Assembly: GCA_944384725.1 (NCBI GenBank)
Contig: CALWUJ010000005.1
Coordinates: 1-64,000, forward strand
DNA: 64,000 bases
DNA from: an uncultured Agathobaculum sp.
GTDB lineage: Bacteria > Bacillota > Clostridia > Oscillospirales > Butyricicoccaceae
Reading direction: 5' to 3'
In this document: piece after piece, positions 44,892 to 54,668 of the stretch
How positions within the stretch are numbered: the stretch's first letter is position 1
How the letters are laid out: the number at the start of each line of letters is the position of its first letter
Notes under the pieces: generated by a model
The model's input: only the letters and a program-made list of their open reading frames with translations
Told to the model about the DNA's origin: nothing
Databases searched by the model: none
Position numbers and translations under genes: made by a program

Positions 44892-45940
44892 AACAGACCA
44901 AGCAGATACTGGTGCGGGATGTGCCGATTGGCGGTGGCGCACCGATCGCGGTGCAGTCCATGACCAACACAGACACGCGCGATGCAAAAGCGACGCTGGC
45001 GCAGATTCATGCACTCGCGGAAGCGGGCTGCGATATTGTACGCTGCGCTGTGCCGGATGCACAGGCGGCGGAAGCGCTCAAAGAGATCTGTGCTGGCTCG
45101 CCCATCCCGGTGGTAGCGGATATTCATTTTGATTATCGTCTTGCGCTCGCCTCCATTGAGGCGGGCGTGGATAAAATCCGGCTCAATCCCGGCAACATTG
45201 GCGGAGCGGATCGTGTGCATGCGGTTGTGCAGGCGGCAAAGGAGCGCAAAATCCCGATCCGCATCGGCGTCAACTCCGGTTCGGTCGAAAAGCATATTTT
45301 AGAGAAATTTGGCGGCCCCACGCCCGAGGCGATGGTGGAATCCGCGCTGTATCACGTTGGTCTGCTGAACGACTGTGGGTTTGATGATATCTGTATTTCG
45401 ATCAAGTCGTCGTCCGTGCCGTATACCATGCAGGCATACCTGCTGGCACACGAAAAGACGAACTATCCGCTGCACCTCGGCGTGACCGAGGCGGGCACCG
45501 AATACATGGGCACAATCAAGTCTGCGGCTGGCATTGGCGGCTTGCTTGCGCTCGGCGTGGGCGACACCATCCGCGTATCGCTGACTGATGACCCGGTCAA
45601 GGAGATCTATGCGGCAAAGGCCATCTTGAAGGCAGTTGGCTGTGCAGAGGAGGGCATCAATGTCGTTTCCTGCCCGACCTGTGGGCGCACCCGTATCGAT
45701 CTGATCGGCATTGCCAAAGAGGTCGAGCAGCGCTGCATGAACATCCACGGCAAAAAGCTCAAAGTTGCGGTGATGGGCTGCGCGGTCAACGGGCCGGGCG
45801 AGGCGCGCGAGGCCGATCTTGGCATCGCGGGCGGCGACGGCGTCGGCCTGATCTTCCGCAAGGGGGAGATCATCAAAAAGGTGCCGCAGGAGCAGCTGGT
45901 GGACGAGCTGATGGACATGATAGAGCATTTCGAAGCATAA
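44888..45940 (+). CDS. ispG: 4-hydroxy-3-methylbut-2-en-1-yl diphosphate synthase
   Basis: A 350-residue 4Fe-4S enzyme of the MEP pathway. The N-terminal VQSMTNTDTRD, VADIHFDYRLALAS and LNPGNIG mark the TIM barrel; the cluster ligands are CPTCGRTR (near residue 260) and GCAVNGPGEA (near 300). GTG start at 44888, overlapping rseP, with GGGAGG upstream. Confidence 0.96.
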   Translation: MKQTKQILVRDVPIGGGAPIAVQSMTNTDTRDAKATLAQIHALAEAGCDIVRCAVPDAQAAEALKEICAGSPIPVVADIHFDYRLALASIEAGVDKIRLNPGNIGGADRVHAVVQAAKERKIPIRIGVNSGSVEKHILEKFGGPTPEAMVESALYHVGLLNDCGFDDICISIKSSSVPYTMQAYLLAHEKTNYPLHLGVTEAGTEYMGTIKSAAGIGGLLALGVGDTIRVSLTDDPVKEIYAAKAILKAVGCAEEGINVVSCPTCGRTRIDLIGIAKEVEQRCMNIHGKKLKVAVMGCAVNGPGEAREADLGIAGGDGVGLIFRKGEIIKKVPQEQLVDELMDMIEHFEA

Positions 45941-45958
45941 TCCGGAGGAACGGTCAAA

Positions 45959-48900
45959 TTGGCTGGCAAACTGATAGACTTATTTCAAAACTGTAAATTG
46001 CTTGCGGAAGAACAGCACCTCGCCTTAGGCGAGGTGCGTTCTCTCGCGTTTGGGGATAATAACACGGTGATGGTGGTGGAACTCGGCCTGAAGCAGGTCG
46101 TCAGCCGCAAGACGCTTGCCAAAGCGGAAAAACAGATCGCAAAGCAATACGGTCTGAGCCGTGTGTGCATCGAGCCGCGCTATGCAATGCCGGATGGCTT
46201 GACAGCCGAGTACATCCACTCGCTGTATGAGGATATGGCGTTCCGCATGCCGTCTGCGCGCGGGCTGCTCGACTGCGGCAAGTGGCAGTATGCGGACGGT
46301 GCGCTGCAAATCCCGATGGATGAAGTCAGCGAGCGTCATTTTGCAAATGCGCTGCGCCATCTGGAAGCACGCATTCTGCGCGAGTTGGGCGCGCCCTGTC
46401 CGGTGCATGCCGTGCGGGCGGAGGTCTGTGACTTCGTACCGGCATCCGACGCGCCGCCGCGGGAAGAGATTTTGCAGAAAGCCATTGAGCAGGCATCTGC
46501 GGAAGTACCCGCCGAACCGAAACCGAAAAAGCCGCGTCCTGCACCGAAACAGGAGCATACCGGCTATCAGCGTCCGCGCACGGAAAAGGTGCGTGAGGAT
46601 GATTTGATTTTCGGCAAACTCATACAGGACCCGATCATCTCGGTTAACGAGGCGATTGCGGCATATGACATGGTCACCATTCAGGGCGAGGTGTTCTTCA
46701 CCGACAACAAGGACATTCACAGCAAGAAAACCGGCAAGGATTATGTCAAGATCGCGTTCGACATGACCGATCGCACCAATTCCGTGCGCGTTTCCAAGTT
46801 CCTTGCCGCGGATAAGGCGGGCGATACCGCTTCCAAGATCAAAAACGGTCTGTACTGCACGGTGCAGGGCAAAATGGTGTACGATTCCTACGCGAAAGAG
46901 ATGGTGCTCGAGCCGACCGGCATCGTCAAGGCCAAAAAGCCTGTGCGGCAGGACAAGGCTGAGGGCATGAAGCGCGTCGAGCTGCACCTGCACACCAATA
47001 TGAGCGCGATGGACGGCATGACATCGACTGCGGCGCTGCTGTGCCGCGCGGCGCAGTGGGGGCATCGCGCCATGGCGATCACCGATCACGGCGTAGCGCA
47101 GGCGTTCCCTGAAGCGTTGCACGCGCAGGAGGGCAAGCAGAAAAGCATCATTGGGGATATGAAGATCATTTACGGCATCGAAGCGTATTACATCAACGAT
47201 GAGGACACGCTTTCGGTTGTGCGCGGCAAATCGGCCGAGCCGCTGACCGGTACATTTATTGTTTTTGACCTTGAGACAACCGGGCTGAACCCCGCAAGCG
47301 AGGAAATCACCGAGATTGCGGCGGTACGCATTGTGGACGGTGCAATTCAGGATAGCTTCCAGACATACGTCAATCCGCACAAGCCCATTCCCGAGGAAAT
47401 CACTAAGCTGACCGGTATTTCGGATGAGACGGTTGCGGATGCGCCCGAGCTTGCCGAAGCCGTGCCGAAGTTCCTTGCGTGGGCGGGCGAGGGAAAATAT
47501 CCTCTTGTCGCGCACAATGCGGGCTTCGATATGGGCTTTTTGCGCACAGCCTGCAAGCGGCTGGAAATCGAGCGGGATTTTACCGCCATAGACACGCTGG
47601 AAATGAGCCGCCTGATGCTGCCGCATCTGCATAAGTTCAAGCTGAACATTCTGGCAAAAGAACTGGCGGTCGGCCCGTTTGAGCATCACCGCGCGAGTGA
47701 GGATGCGGCTGTGCTGGGGCGCATTTTTGTAAAGCTGCTCGCGCGGCTCAAAGACGAGCTGCATGCGGTCACCACGGCGGATATCAACCCTGTCCTTGCC
47801 GCAACGACCGATCGCAAAAACAAGCTGAAAAACCTGCCGCGGTATCACTTTATCATTCTGGTGAAAAACCAGGCGGGACTGAGAAATCTGTATCAGCTGA
47901 TCTCCAAAAGCTTTCTGGAATACTACAATAAGCGTCCGATCATGCCGCGTTCAGAGCTTATCTGCCACCGAGAGGGACTGATTTTCGGCTCAGCATGCGA
48001 AGCGGGCGAGGTGTTCCGCGCGCTGACAAACGGCGCGGAGTGGGACGAGCTGAAGCGGCTCGCATCTTTCTATGATTATCTGGAGATCCAGCCGATCGGC
48101 AACAACCAGTTTATGGTCGCTAAAGGAATGGCAAAGGATGACGAGCAGCTGCGAGACTGGAACCGGGACATTTTACGGCTGGCCGACGAATTAGGGAAAC
48201 CCTGCTGCGCGACCGGCGACGTACACTTCCTTGAGCCGGAGGACGAAGCCTTCCGCCGCATCCTGATGGCGGGGCAGGGTTTTGGTGACGCGGACAATCA
48301 GGCGCCGCTGTATTTCAAATCGACTGACGAGATGCTCAAGGAATTTTCCTATCTCGGTGAGGATCGCGCGTATGAGGTCGTCGTCAAAAACACCAATATG
48401 ATCGCGGACATGTGTGATGTGATCCGTCCCGTGCCGCGCGAGAACTACCCGCCGCACATCGACGGCTGCGAGAACGATCTGCGTAACATGTGTTACGAAA
48501 AGGCAAAGCGCATTTACGGCGACCCATTGCCTGAAATGGTGCAGGCGCGGCTTGACCGTGAGCTGAACTCGATCATCGGCAACGGCTACGCAGTTATGTA
48601 CATCATTGCGCAAAAGCTGGTGACCAAGTCACTGGCGGACGGCTATCTGGTCGGTTCGCGTGGTTCGGTTGGCTCGTCACTGGCGGCGTTTATGTCGGAT
48701 ATCACCGAGGTAAACTCGCTTGCGCCGCACTATCTGTGCCCGGATGACAAATATGTTGAGTGGCATGAGGAATATTCCTGCGGTGTCGATCTGCCGGATA
48801 AAATCTGCCCGAATTGCGGTAAACCGCTGACCAAGCAGGGCTTTAACATCCCGTTTGAGACTTTCCTCGGCTTTGAAGGCGACAAGGTGCCCGATATCGA

Positions 48901-50335
48901 CCTGAACTTTGCGGGTGAATACCAGTCTCGCATCCATTATTATACGGGTGAGATTTTTGGGCATGACCATGTGTTCCGCGCGGGCACCATCGGTACGGTT
49001 GCGGAAAAAACTGCCTACGGTTATGTCAAAAAATATATGGATGAGCGCGGTATCGAGTGCTCGCGTGCGGAGGAAAACCGCCTTGCGGCGGGCTGCACGG
49101 GTGTGCGCCGCACCTCGGGACAGCACCCGGGCGGTGTCGTTGTCGTGCCGAAGGAAATTGAGATTTACGACGTTTGTCCGGTGCAGCATCCGGCGGACGA
49201 CCCGGATTCGGATATCATCACGACCCATTTTGAATATCACTCGATCGACGCGAACCTTTTGAAGCTCGACGAGCTGGGGCACGATGATCCGACCATGATT
49301 AAGCATCTGGAAAACCTGACCGGCGTCAATGCGCAGGAGATTCCGCTCGATGACCCGGACACCATGAGCCTGTTCCACTCGTGCAAGGCGCTGGGGTACA
49401 CGGGCGAAAACCCGGACACCGATCCGATTCTGGGTGACCTCGGCTGTCTGGCGGTGCCGGAGTTTGGCACCAAGTTCGTGCGCGGCATGGTGAGGGAGAC
49501 ACATCCCTCGACCTTTGCCGAATTGGTTTCGATTTCCGGCCTGTCGCACGGTACGGACGTATGGCTGGGTAACGCGGCTGATTTGGTACGGAGTGGCATT
49601 CCGCTGTCCGGCTGTATCTGCTGCCGTGACGATATCATGAACTATTTGATTTTGCAGGGCGTGCAGCCCAAGCTGTCGTTTAAGACGATGGAATCTGTCC
49701 GTAAGGGCAAAGGCCTGACCGAGGAAATGGAGGGCGCGATGCGGGAGCAGAACGTGCCCGACTGGTATATCGATTCCTGCAAGAAGATCAAATACATGTT
49801 CCCCAAGGCACATGCGGTGGCGTATGTTATGATGGCATTCCGCATCGCATGGTTCAAGGTACACCGGCCGCTTGCGTTTTACTCGGCTTACTTTTCGGTG
49901 CGTGCCAAGGGTTTTGATGCCTCCTGCATGATTAAGGGGGACAAGGTCGTGCAGGACAAGCTGCGCGAGCTGGCAGTTAAGGAAAAGGAAAAGACCATCA
50001 CCGCAGCAGAAAAGGAAATGTCCACCACGCTCGAGGTCTGCCATGAGTTTTACCGCCGCGGCTTTGTTTTTGAGCCGATGGATATTTACGCATCGGATGC
50101 AACGACTTTTCTGGTAACCGAAAACGGACTGATTCCGCCGTTTACTTCGATGCCCGGCATCGGCGAACAGGCGGCGCAGAACATTGTGGAAGAGCGCAAA
50201 AACGGAAAATTCCTCTCGGCGGAGGAACTGACGGTACGTTGTCCCAAGGCTTCCAAGTCGGTTGTGGAGCTGCTCGACCAGATTGGCGCGCTTGGCTCGA
50301 TGCCCAAGACAACACAGATTTCGCTGTTTGCATAA
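45959..50335 (+). CDS. polC: DNA polymerase III PolC-type alpha subunit
   Basis: A 1458-residue replicative polymerase of low-GC Gram-positives. Domains in order: N-terminal and OB fold (about 220-310), PHP domain beginning LHLHTNMSAMDG (about 342), inserted DEDD 3'-5' exonuclease with FIVFDLETTGLNP (about 435), remainder of PHP, a zinc site CGVDL...CPNCGKP (about 940), catalytic palm with PDIDLNF (about 978), fingers and C-terminal helix-hairpin-helix (GIGEQAAQNIVEER near 1400). TTG start 45959 with GGAGG ten bases before. Ends the pyrH-polC block. Confidence 0.97.
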   Translation: MAGKLIDLFQNCKLLAEEQHLALGEVRSLAFGDNNTVMVVELGLKQVVSRKTLAKAEKQIAKQYGLSRVCIEPRYAMPDGLTAEYIHSLYEDMAFRMPSARGLLDCGKWQYADGALQIPMDEVSERHFANALRHLEARILRELGAPCPVHAVRAEVCDFVPASDAPPREEILQKAIEQASAEVPAEPKPKKPRPAPKQEHTGYQRPRTEKVREDDLIFGKLIQDPIISVNEAIAAYDMVTIQGEVFFTDNKDIHSKKTGKDYVKIAFDMTDRTNSVRVSKFLAADKAGDTASKIKNGLYCTVQGKMVYDSYAKEMVLEPTGIVKAKKPVRQDKAEGMKRVELHLHTNMSAMDGMTSTAALLCRAAQWGHRAMAITDHGVAQAFPEALHAQEGKQKSIIGDMKIIYGIEAYYINDEDTLSVVRGKSAEPLTGTFIVFDLETTGLNPASEEITEIAAVRIVDGAIQDSFQTYVNPHKPIPEEITKLTGISDETVADAPELAEAVPKFLAWAGEGKYPLVAHNAGFDMGFLRTACKRLEIERDFTAIDTLEMSRLMLPHLHKFKLNILAKELAVGPFEHHRASEDAAVLGRIFVKLLARLKDELHAVTTADINPVLAATTDRKNKLKNLPRYHFIILVKNQAGLRNLYQLISKSFLEYYNKRPIMPRSELICHREGLIFGSACEAGEVFRALTNGAEWDELKRLASFYDYLEIQPIGNNQFMVAKGMAKDDEQLRDWNRDILRLADELGKPCCATGDVHFLEPEDEAFRRILMAGQGFGDADNQAPLYFKSTDEMLKEFSYLGEDRAYEVVVKNTNMIADMCDVIRPVPRENYPPHIDGCENDLRNMCYEKAKRIYGDPLPEMVQARLDRELNSIIGNGYAVMYIIAQKLVTKSLADGYLVGSRGSVGSSLAAFMSDITEVNSLAPHYLCPDDKYVEWHEEYSCGVDLPDKICPNCGKPLTKQGFNIPFETFLGFEGDKVPDIDLNFAGEYQSRIHYYTGEIFGHDHVFRAGTIGTVAEKTAYGYVKKYMDERGIECSRAEENRLAAGCTGVRRTSGQHPGGVVVVPKEIEIYDVCPVQHPADDPDSDIITTHFEYHSIDANLLKLDELGHDDPTMIKHLENLTGVNAQEIPLDDPDTMSLFHSCKALGYTGENPDTDPILGDLGCLAVPEFGTKFVRGMVRETHPSTFAELVSISGLSHGTDVWLGNAADLVRSGIPLSGCICCRDDIMNYLILQGVQPKLSFKTMESVRKGKGLTEEMEGAMREQNVPDWYIDSCKKIKYMFPKAHAVAYVMMAFRIAWFKVHRPLAFYSAYFSVRAKGFDASCMIKGDKVVQDKLRELAVKEKEKTITAAEKEMSTTLEVCHEFYRRGFVFEPMDIYASDATTFLVTENGLIPPFTSMPGIGEQAAQNIVEERKNGKFLSAEELTVRCPKASKSVVELLDQIGALGSMPKTTQISLFA

Positions 50336-50364
50336 GCAGCATGGCATAAAAGGAGGGACCCTGC

Positions 50365-50709
50365 GTGGCAAAATACGAAAAGCAACTGACTGGCGATTTT
50401 GACGCATTTCTCGATTACTTATTTGATGGCATCATGAACGGCAGTGCATCGGCCTCTTACGAGGACGGCAGCGACTGGACAGCAGATGGTGTACGCGTGG
50501 CAGTGCGTGTATTTGAACGCTTCAGCTGGACGGGCAGCAATCGCGTGAGCCTGAACCTGACGCTGGCCGGGCAGGGGAACAGCCTATTTTTGATGGCGAT
50601 TACTTCGGGCGGCAGTCAGGCAATGTTCTGGAAACTCAACACCATGGGGGAGGAGAGTTTTCTGGACAAGGTGATCGAACTGGCTGAGCAATACGGCGGA
50701 GGTGCATGA
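50365..50709 (+). CDS. DUF6054-like small protein
   Basis: A 114-residue soluble protein. I assign it to the DUF6054 type on the basis of memory of the pattern LTGDFDAFLDYL, GSASASYEDGSDW and AVRVFERFSWTGSNRVSLNLTL; the fold looks mixed alpha/beta, ending in an amphipathic helix. No catalytic motif is visible. GTG start with AAAGGAGGG upstream. The stop overlaps the next start by ATGA, so the two proteins are coupled. Confidence 0.6.
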   Translation: MAKYEKQLTGDFDAFLDYLFDGIMNGSASASYEDGSDWTADGVRVAVRVFERFSWTGSNRVSLNLTLAGQGNSLFLMAITSGGSQAMFWKLNTMGEESFLDKVIELAEQYGGGA

Positions 50710-51668
50710 GCTTGTACTGGATTTGCTTCGGGGACAGCGCTAAGGGATGCTTGGCAGAGACATGTAGATCGCTCGATGCCAAAATGGATGCAAAGCATAT
50801 TCTTGCACTTTCGGACGATTATTCACAGGGCGATATCCGGGATGTGACCGACCGCGCTGCGCGCGAGGATATATTGACACCGTGGCGCGGCGACCCAGAA
50901 CTGGATGGGGCGTGGCAGGCAGAATATCAGGCGCGGCACTGGGATGTGATCGACCGGTTGGACAGGGTCGATGGAGCGGTCATCTGGTATGCGGGTGGCA
51001 ATGCGCTCGAGCAGTGCGGCCTGCGGTATGTGGTCAGCCGTTTGTATCAAAAACAGATTCCGGTTTGGGCAACAGAAGTTGGGGAAGTCCCGTTGAATGA
51101 GATCCGTGAGCCGGAAGGAACGGGCGGAAACGTAGTCGCAGTGAGCATTCTTACCAATAATCGCTTGGTAAATGCGCTGCTGCGCTTCATTCCGCGCCCT
51201 CTTCTGGTGCGCTATGCCGCGCGGATGGACCGTCGGGCGCGTGAGGAGCGTGCCGCAAAGGGTGGAAAAGTAAAGTATAGTCTGGTAGGCGAAATGGAGA
51301 CAGGCGCGGCGGCGTATTTTTACAAGCGCCGCCGTCAGCTGACCGCAACCGAACAAGCCGCCCTCTTGACCGATTGGAAGCGCATGCAAGAGGAAAATAT
51401 GCCGCTGCGCGCGATGGTGGATGGAAAAGTGCGGTCGGTTTCGGAGGATTTTTATGATGAGATCATTTTGTCCTGTGTGCCGGAAGAGGAAAATCGTGCC
51501 GCGCTGACTGTTGGCCGGGCGATTGCCAAACTCGATGAAACGGGCAACCGGGTCAGCGATATGCTGATTTTTTCCCGTGTCCGCGCACTGGGTGCCGCGG
51601 GCCGGATCACTATTGTGAAAGACGGCGCGACCTATCGCGATATGATCATCCGTAAAAACGGGGGTTGA
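50706..51668 (+). CDS. DUF1835/DUF3658-like protein
   Basis: A 320-residue soluble protein. The N-terminus (YWICFGDSAKGCLAET) and WYAGGNALEQCGLRYVV match DUF1835; the C-terminal 60 residues (VSDMLIFSRVRALGAAGRI) resemble DUF3658. No catalytic role is known to me. It is coupled to the DUF6054-like protein by ATGA and its end overlaps the promoter of the histidine operon. Confidence 0.65.
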   Translation: MSLYWICFGDSAKGCLAETCRSLDAKMDAKHILALSDDYSQGDIRDVTDRAAREDILTPWRGDPELDGAWQAEYQARHWDVIDRLDRVDGAVIWYAGGNALEQCGLRYVVSRLYQKQIPVWATEVGEVPLNEIREPEGTGGNVVAVSILTNNRLVNALLRFIPRPLLVRYAARMDRRAREERAAKGGKVKYSLVGEMETGAAAYFYKRRRQLTATEQAALLTDWKRMQEENMPLRAMVDGKVRSVSEDFYDEIILSCVPEEENRAALTVGRAIAKLDETGNRVSDMLIFSRVRALGAAGRITIVKDGATYRDMIIRKNGG

Positions 51669-51694
51669 CAGGCGGCATACAGATATGGTATTAT
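51665..51694 (+). promoter_or_regulatory. Sigma-A promoter of the his operon
   Basis: Perfect TTGACA (51665-51670), 18 bases, TATTAT (51689-51694) preceded by TGG. It overlaps the stop of the upstream gene. There is no room for a T-box or leader peptide: only about 35 bases separate the start of RNA from the first gene. Confidence 0.85.
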
Positions 51695-51730
51695 TTTAAC
51701 GCGATAAAGCGATAAAGGAGTTTTGCGGCC

Positions 51731-53365
51731 ATGAACCGTTTTCGGATTTCCACCCCTGAGGGTACACGCGATCTGCTGTTCGCGTCCTGCCGTGTGCTGC
51801 GGCAGACTGAGCGCGCGGTGCGTACTGCGCTGGAGGGGTGCGGATATAGTGAGATCATTACGCCTGCGGTTGAGTATTTTGATGTGTTTGCGCAGGCAAA
51901 CCCTGAACTCGATCAGGAGAATATGCTCAAAATCATCGACCGTTCGGGACGTATCTGCGTTGCACGTCCGGATAACACCACGCCGATTGCCCGCATTGCG
52001 GCGACCCGTTTGGATGACGCGGCGCTGCCTGTGCGGCTGTATTATAGTCAAAAGGTGTTCCGCTCGGTCGTGGGCGGGCACGGGCACAAGGGTGAGTTTT
52101 TGCAGGTCGGCGCGGAATTGATCGGCGCGGACGGCCTTGCAGCGGATCAGGATATTCTGTCGGCGGCCTTCAGTGCGTTGACCGGAACGGGTGTGGACAA
52201 TTTCCGCATCGAACTCGGTCATGCGGAGATCTATAAGGCGCTGATCGAAGAATTGGGCGTGGACGCACAGACGGCAGAGAGCATCCGCCGCCTGATCGAA
52301 AACAAGTCCTTTGCGGCACTGGGTGATGCACTGGCACCTTATGGCGAGCGTCCGGCTGCCAAGGCGCTGGGCGCGATGCCGCAGCTGTTCGGCGGCGTGG
52401 AGGTGCTCGATCAGGTTGAGGCGCTGACCGGAAACGTGCGCGTGTTGGGTGCGGTGTCCTATCTGCGCCGGCTGTATCAGGCGCTTGATGCGGCAGGCTA
52501 TGGTAACCGTATCATGATCGATCTCGGCTTGGTGCATGAGATGGATTATTACACGGGCGTGATGTTCCGCGGCTATATCGGCGGTGCGGGCGCGGCGATC
52601 CTGTCTGGCGGACGGTATAATGCACTGTGCGCCAAATTCGGCAAGGATCTGCCGGCAGGTGGTTTCGGTATCGACGTGGAGCGCATTGCGGACAGCTTGC
52701 AGGGCGCGGCGCGTCCCGAGGCGGCGACCCGCCGCGATACCGTGCGCATTGCACTGACCAAGGGGCGTCTGGAAAAGAAAACACTTTCGCTGCTCAAAGC
52801 GGCAGGGTATGATATCTCCGAGCTGGAAGCCGGTTCGCGCAAGCTGATTTTCACCTTGCCGGATGCAGGGGTCGAGATCGTGCTGGCTAAGGCGGCGGAC
52901 GTCATTACCTATGTCGAGCACGGCGTGTGCGATATGGGCGTGGTCGGCAAGGACACGATCATGGAAAAGGGCGGCAGCTTTTACGAGATGGTTGATCTCG
53001 GCTTTGGAAAGTGCCGTTTTGCGCTGGCGACCAAAAAGGGCAAGGATGTGTACGGCGGCTATAAAACCCCAGTCATTGCGACCAAGTACCCGGCGGTCAC
53101 AAAGGCGTTCTTTAATAAAAAGAACATGGATGTGGAGACGATCAAAATTGAAGGTTCCGTAGAGCTTGCCCCGCTGCTGGAACTCGCGGATGCCATCGTG
53201 GATATCGTGGAAACAGGCACGACGCTCAAGGAAAATGGCCTTGAGGTCATCGAGGATGTTGCTCCCATTTCCGCGCGTGTGATCGTCAATCTGGCGAGTG
53301 CAAAGATGAAGAAAGCCGCCATCCAACAGGTGATTTCCGATCTGGAAAGCGGTTTGGAGGGATAA
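51731..53365 (+). CDS. hisZG: HisZ-HisG fusion: ATP phosphoribosyltransferase, regulatory plus catalytic chain
   Basis: A 544-residue single chain. Residues about 1-330 are HisZ, a HisRS-like core that lost aminoacylation (STPEGTRDLL, RPDNTTPIARIAATR, GLVHEMDYYTG, SGGRYNAL). Residues from about 336 (VRIALTKGRLEKKTL) to the end are short-form HisG, with DMGVVGKDTI and the PRPP loop DIVETGTTLKENGL near 495. Usually these are two genes forming a hetero-octamer. The joining segment is a short Ala/Arg-rich linker (about 326-336). It catalyses the first, feedback-controlled step of histidine synthesis. AAGGAG lies 11 bases before ATG. Confidence 0.92.
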   Translation: MNRFRISTPEGTRDLLFASCRVLRQTERAVRTALEGCGYSEIITPAVEYFDVFAQANPELDQENMLKIIDRSGRICVARPDNTTPIARIAATRLDDAALPVRLYYSQKVFRSVVGGHGHKGEFLQVGAELIGADGLAADQDILSAAFSALTGTGVDNFRIELGHAEIYKALIEELGVDAQTAESIRRLIENKSFAALGDALAPYGERPAAKALGAMPQLFGGVEVLDQVEALTGNVRVLGAVSYLRRLYQALDAAGYGNRIMIDLGLVHEMDYYTGVMFRGYIGGAGAAILSGGRYNALCAKFGKDLPAGGFGIDVERIADSLQGAARPEAATRRDTVRIALTKGRLEKKTLSLLKAAGYDISELEAGSRKLIFTLPDAGVEIVLAKAADVITYVEHGVCDMGVVGKDTIMEKGGSFYEMVDLGFGKCRFALATKKGKDVYGGYKTPVIATKYPAVTKAFFNKKNMDVETIKIEGSVELAPLLELADAIVDIVETGTTLKENGLEVIEDVAPISARVIVNLASAKMKKAAIQQVISDLESGLEG

Positions 53366-53366
53366 T

Positions 53367-54668
53367 ATGTTTTTGAAAACCGTGCTCGCGGACGGACAGG
53401 CCGAGCAGACTGTCATCCGTGAGATGAAAGCGCGTGCAGCGGGCGCACGCGGCGATATCGAGCAGACCGTTCGCGCGATTATGGATGATGTGCAGGCGCG
53501 CGGCTGGGACGCGGTCTGTGAATATGCGAAGAAATTCGATAAAAGCGAGCCGTATATCATCGAGCCTGCGCAGCTCGATGCGGCTTATGCTGCTTGTTCG
53601 CCCGCGCTGATTGCCGCGCTTGAGAAAGCGGCAGCGAATATCCGCGACTACCATGAGCAGATGCTGGCCAAGTCGTGGGAGTGGAAGCGGTCGGAGGGCG
53701 AAGTGCTTGGCCAGACTGTGCGCGGCCTTGCGCGCGTCGGCCTGTATGTGCCGGGCGGCACAGCGGCCTATCCGTCGAGCGTGCTGATGAACGCGATCCC
53801 GGCGAAGGTGGCGGGCGTGGGCGAGCTGATTATGGTCACGCCGCCGACCGAAAACCTGTCCAATGAAGTGCTGGCGGCTGCCAAGATCGCGGGCGTGGAT
53901 ACCGTTATCGCGATCGGCGGCGTGCAGGCGATCGCCGCACTGACTTATGGTGCGGGCTTTATTCTGCAGGTGGATAAAATCGTCGGCCCGGGTAACGCCT
54001 ATGTCGCGGCGGCGAAAAAGCTGGCCTTCGGCATGGTGGATATCGACATGATTGCAGGTCCCTCCGAGGTGCTGGTCATTGCCGACCATACGGCCAATCC
54101 GACTTGGGTTGCGGCTGATCTGCTTAGTCAGGCCGAACACGATCGGCTTGCTTCGGCTGTTCTGCTGACCGACTCAATGGCACAGGCGCAGGCGATTTCT
54201 TGTGAAATGGAGCGTCAGGCAAGGGAACTGCCGCGCTGGGATATCGTCAAAGAAAGTGTAGCGAATTATGGCTGCGCGATCGTGTTTGACGATTTGAAAG
54301 ACGCCTGCAAGATGGCGGATGTGGTCGCGCCCGAACATCTGGAAGTTGTGACCGCGAACCCACGTGAGTGGTTACCGTACCTGCACAACGCGGGCGCGAT
54401 CTTCCTCGGACAGTATGCGCCCGAGCCGCTGGGCGATTACATGGCAGGTCCCTGCCATGTGCTGCCGACCTCGGGAACGGCGCGGTTCTTCTCGCCGCTC
54501 TCGACCGATGCGTTTTTGAAGAAAACGAGCGTGATCGAGTACACGCGCGACGCACTTGAAAGCTATGCGCAGGACATTATCGCGCTCGCGCAGAGTGAGC
54601 ATCTGGACGCGCACGCCAACTCGGTCGCAGTGCGCTTTGCGGAGGTGAAAGACGATGCGGAAGGCTGA
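53367..54668 (+). CDS. hisD: Histidinol dehydrogenase
   Basis: A 433-residue zinc enzyme that oxidises L-histidinol to histidine in two steps. YVPGGTAAYPSSVLMNAIPAKVAG in parts (near residue 130-150), VGPGNAYVAAAK and the zinc/catalytic region LLSQAEHDRLASAVL near 255 are clear, as is the C-terminal LPTSGTARFFSPLS. Starts one base after the hisZG stop with GGAGGG in the previous gene; overlaps hisB by 14 bases. Confidence 0.96.
   Translation: MFLKTVLADGQAEQTVIREMKARAAGARGDIEQTVRAIMDDVQARGWDAVCEYAKKFDKSEPYIIEPAQLDAAYAACSPALIAALEKAAANIRDYHEQMLAKSWEWKRSEGEVLGQTVRGLARVGLYVPGGTAAYPSSVLMNAIPAKVAGVGELIMVTPPTENLSNEVLAAAKIAGVDTVIAIGGVQAIAALTYGAGFILQVDKIVGPGNAYVAAAKKLAFGMVDIDMIAGPSEVLVIADHTANPTWVAADLLSQAEHDRLASAVLLTDSMAQAQAISCEMERQARELPRWDIVKESVANYGCAIVFDDLKDACKMADVVAPEHLEVVTANPREWLPYLHNAGAIFLGQYAPEPLGDYMAGPCHVLPTSGTARFFSPLSTDAFLKKTSVIEYTRDALESYAQDIIALAQSEHLDAHANSVAVRFAEVKDDAEG

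Noticed and set aside
46025-47848. Minus-strand 607-residue ORF inside polC
   Set aside because: Shadow of the PolC frame; polC is intact through this region.
51695-51730. Histidine leader peptide or T-box before the his operon
   Set aside because: Only about 35 bases lie between the -10 and the start codon, with no His codon run and no terminator.
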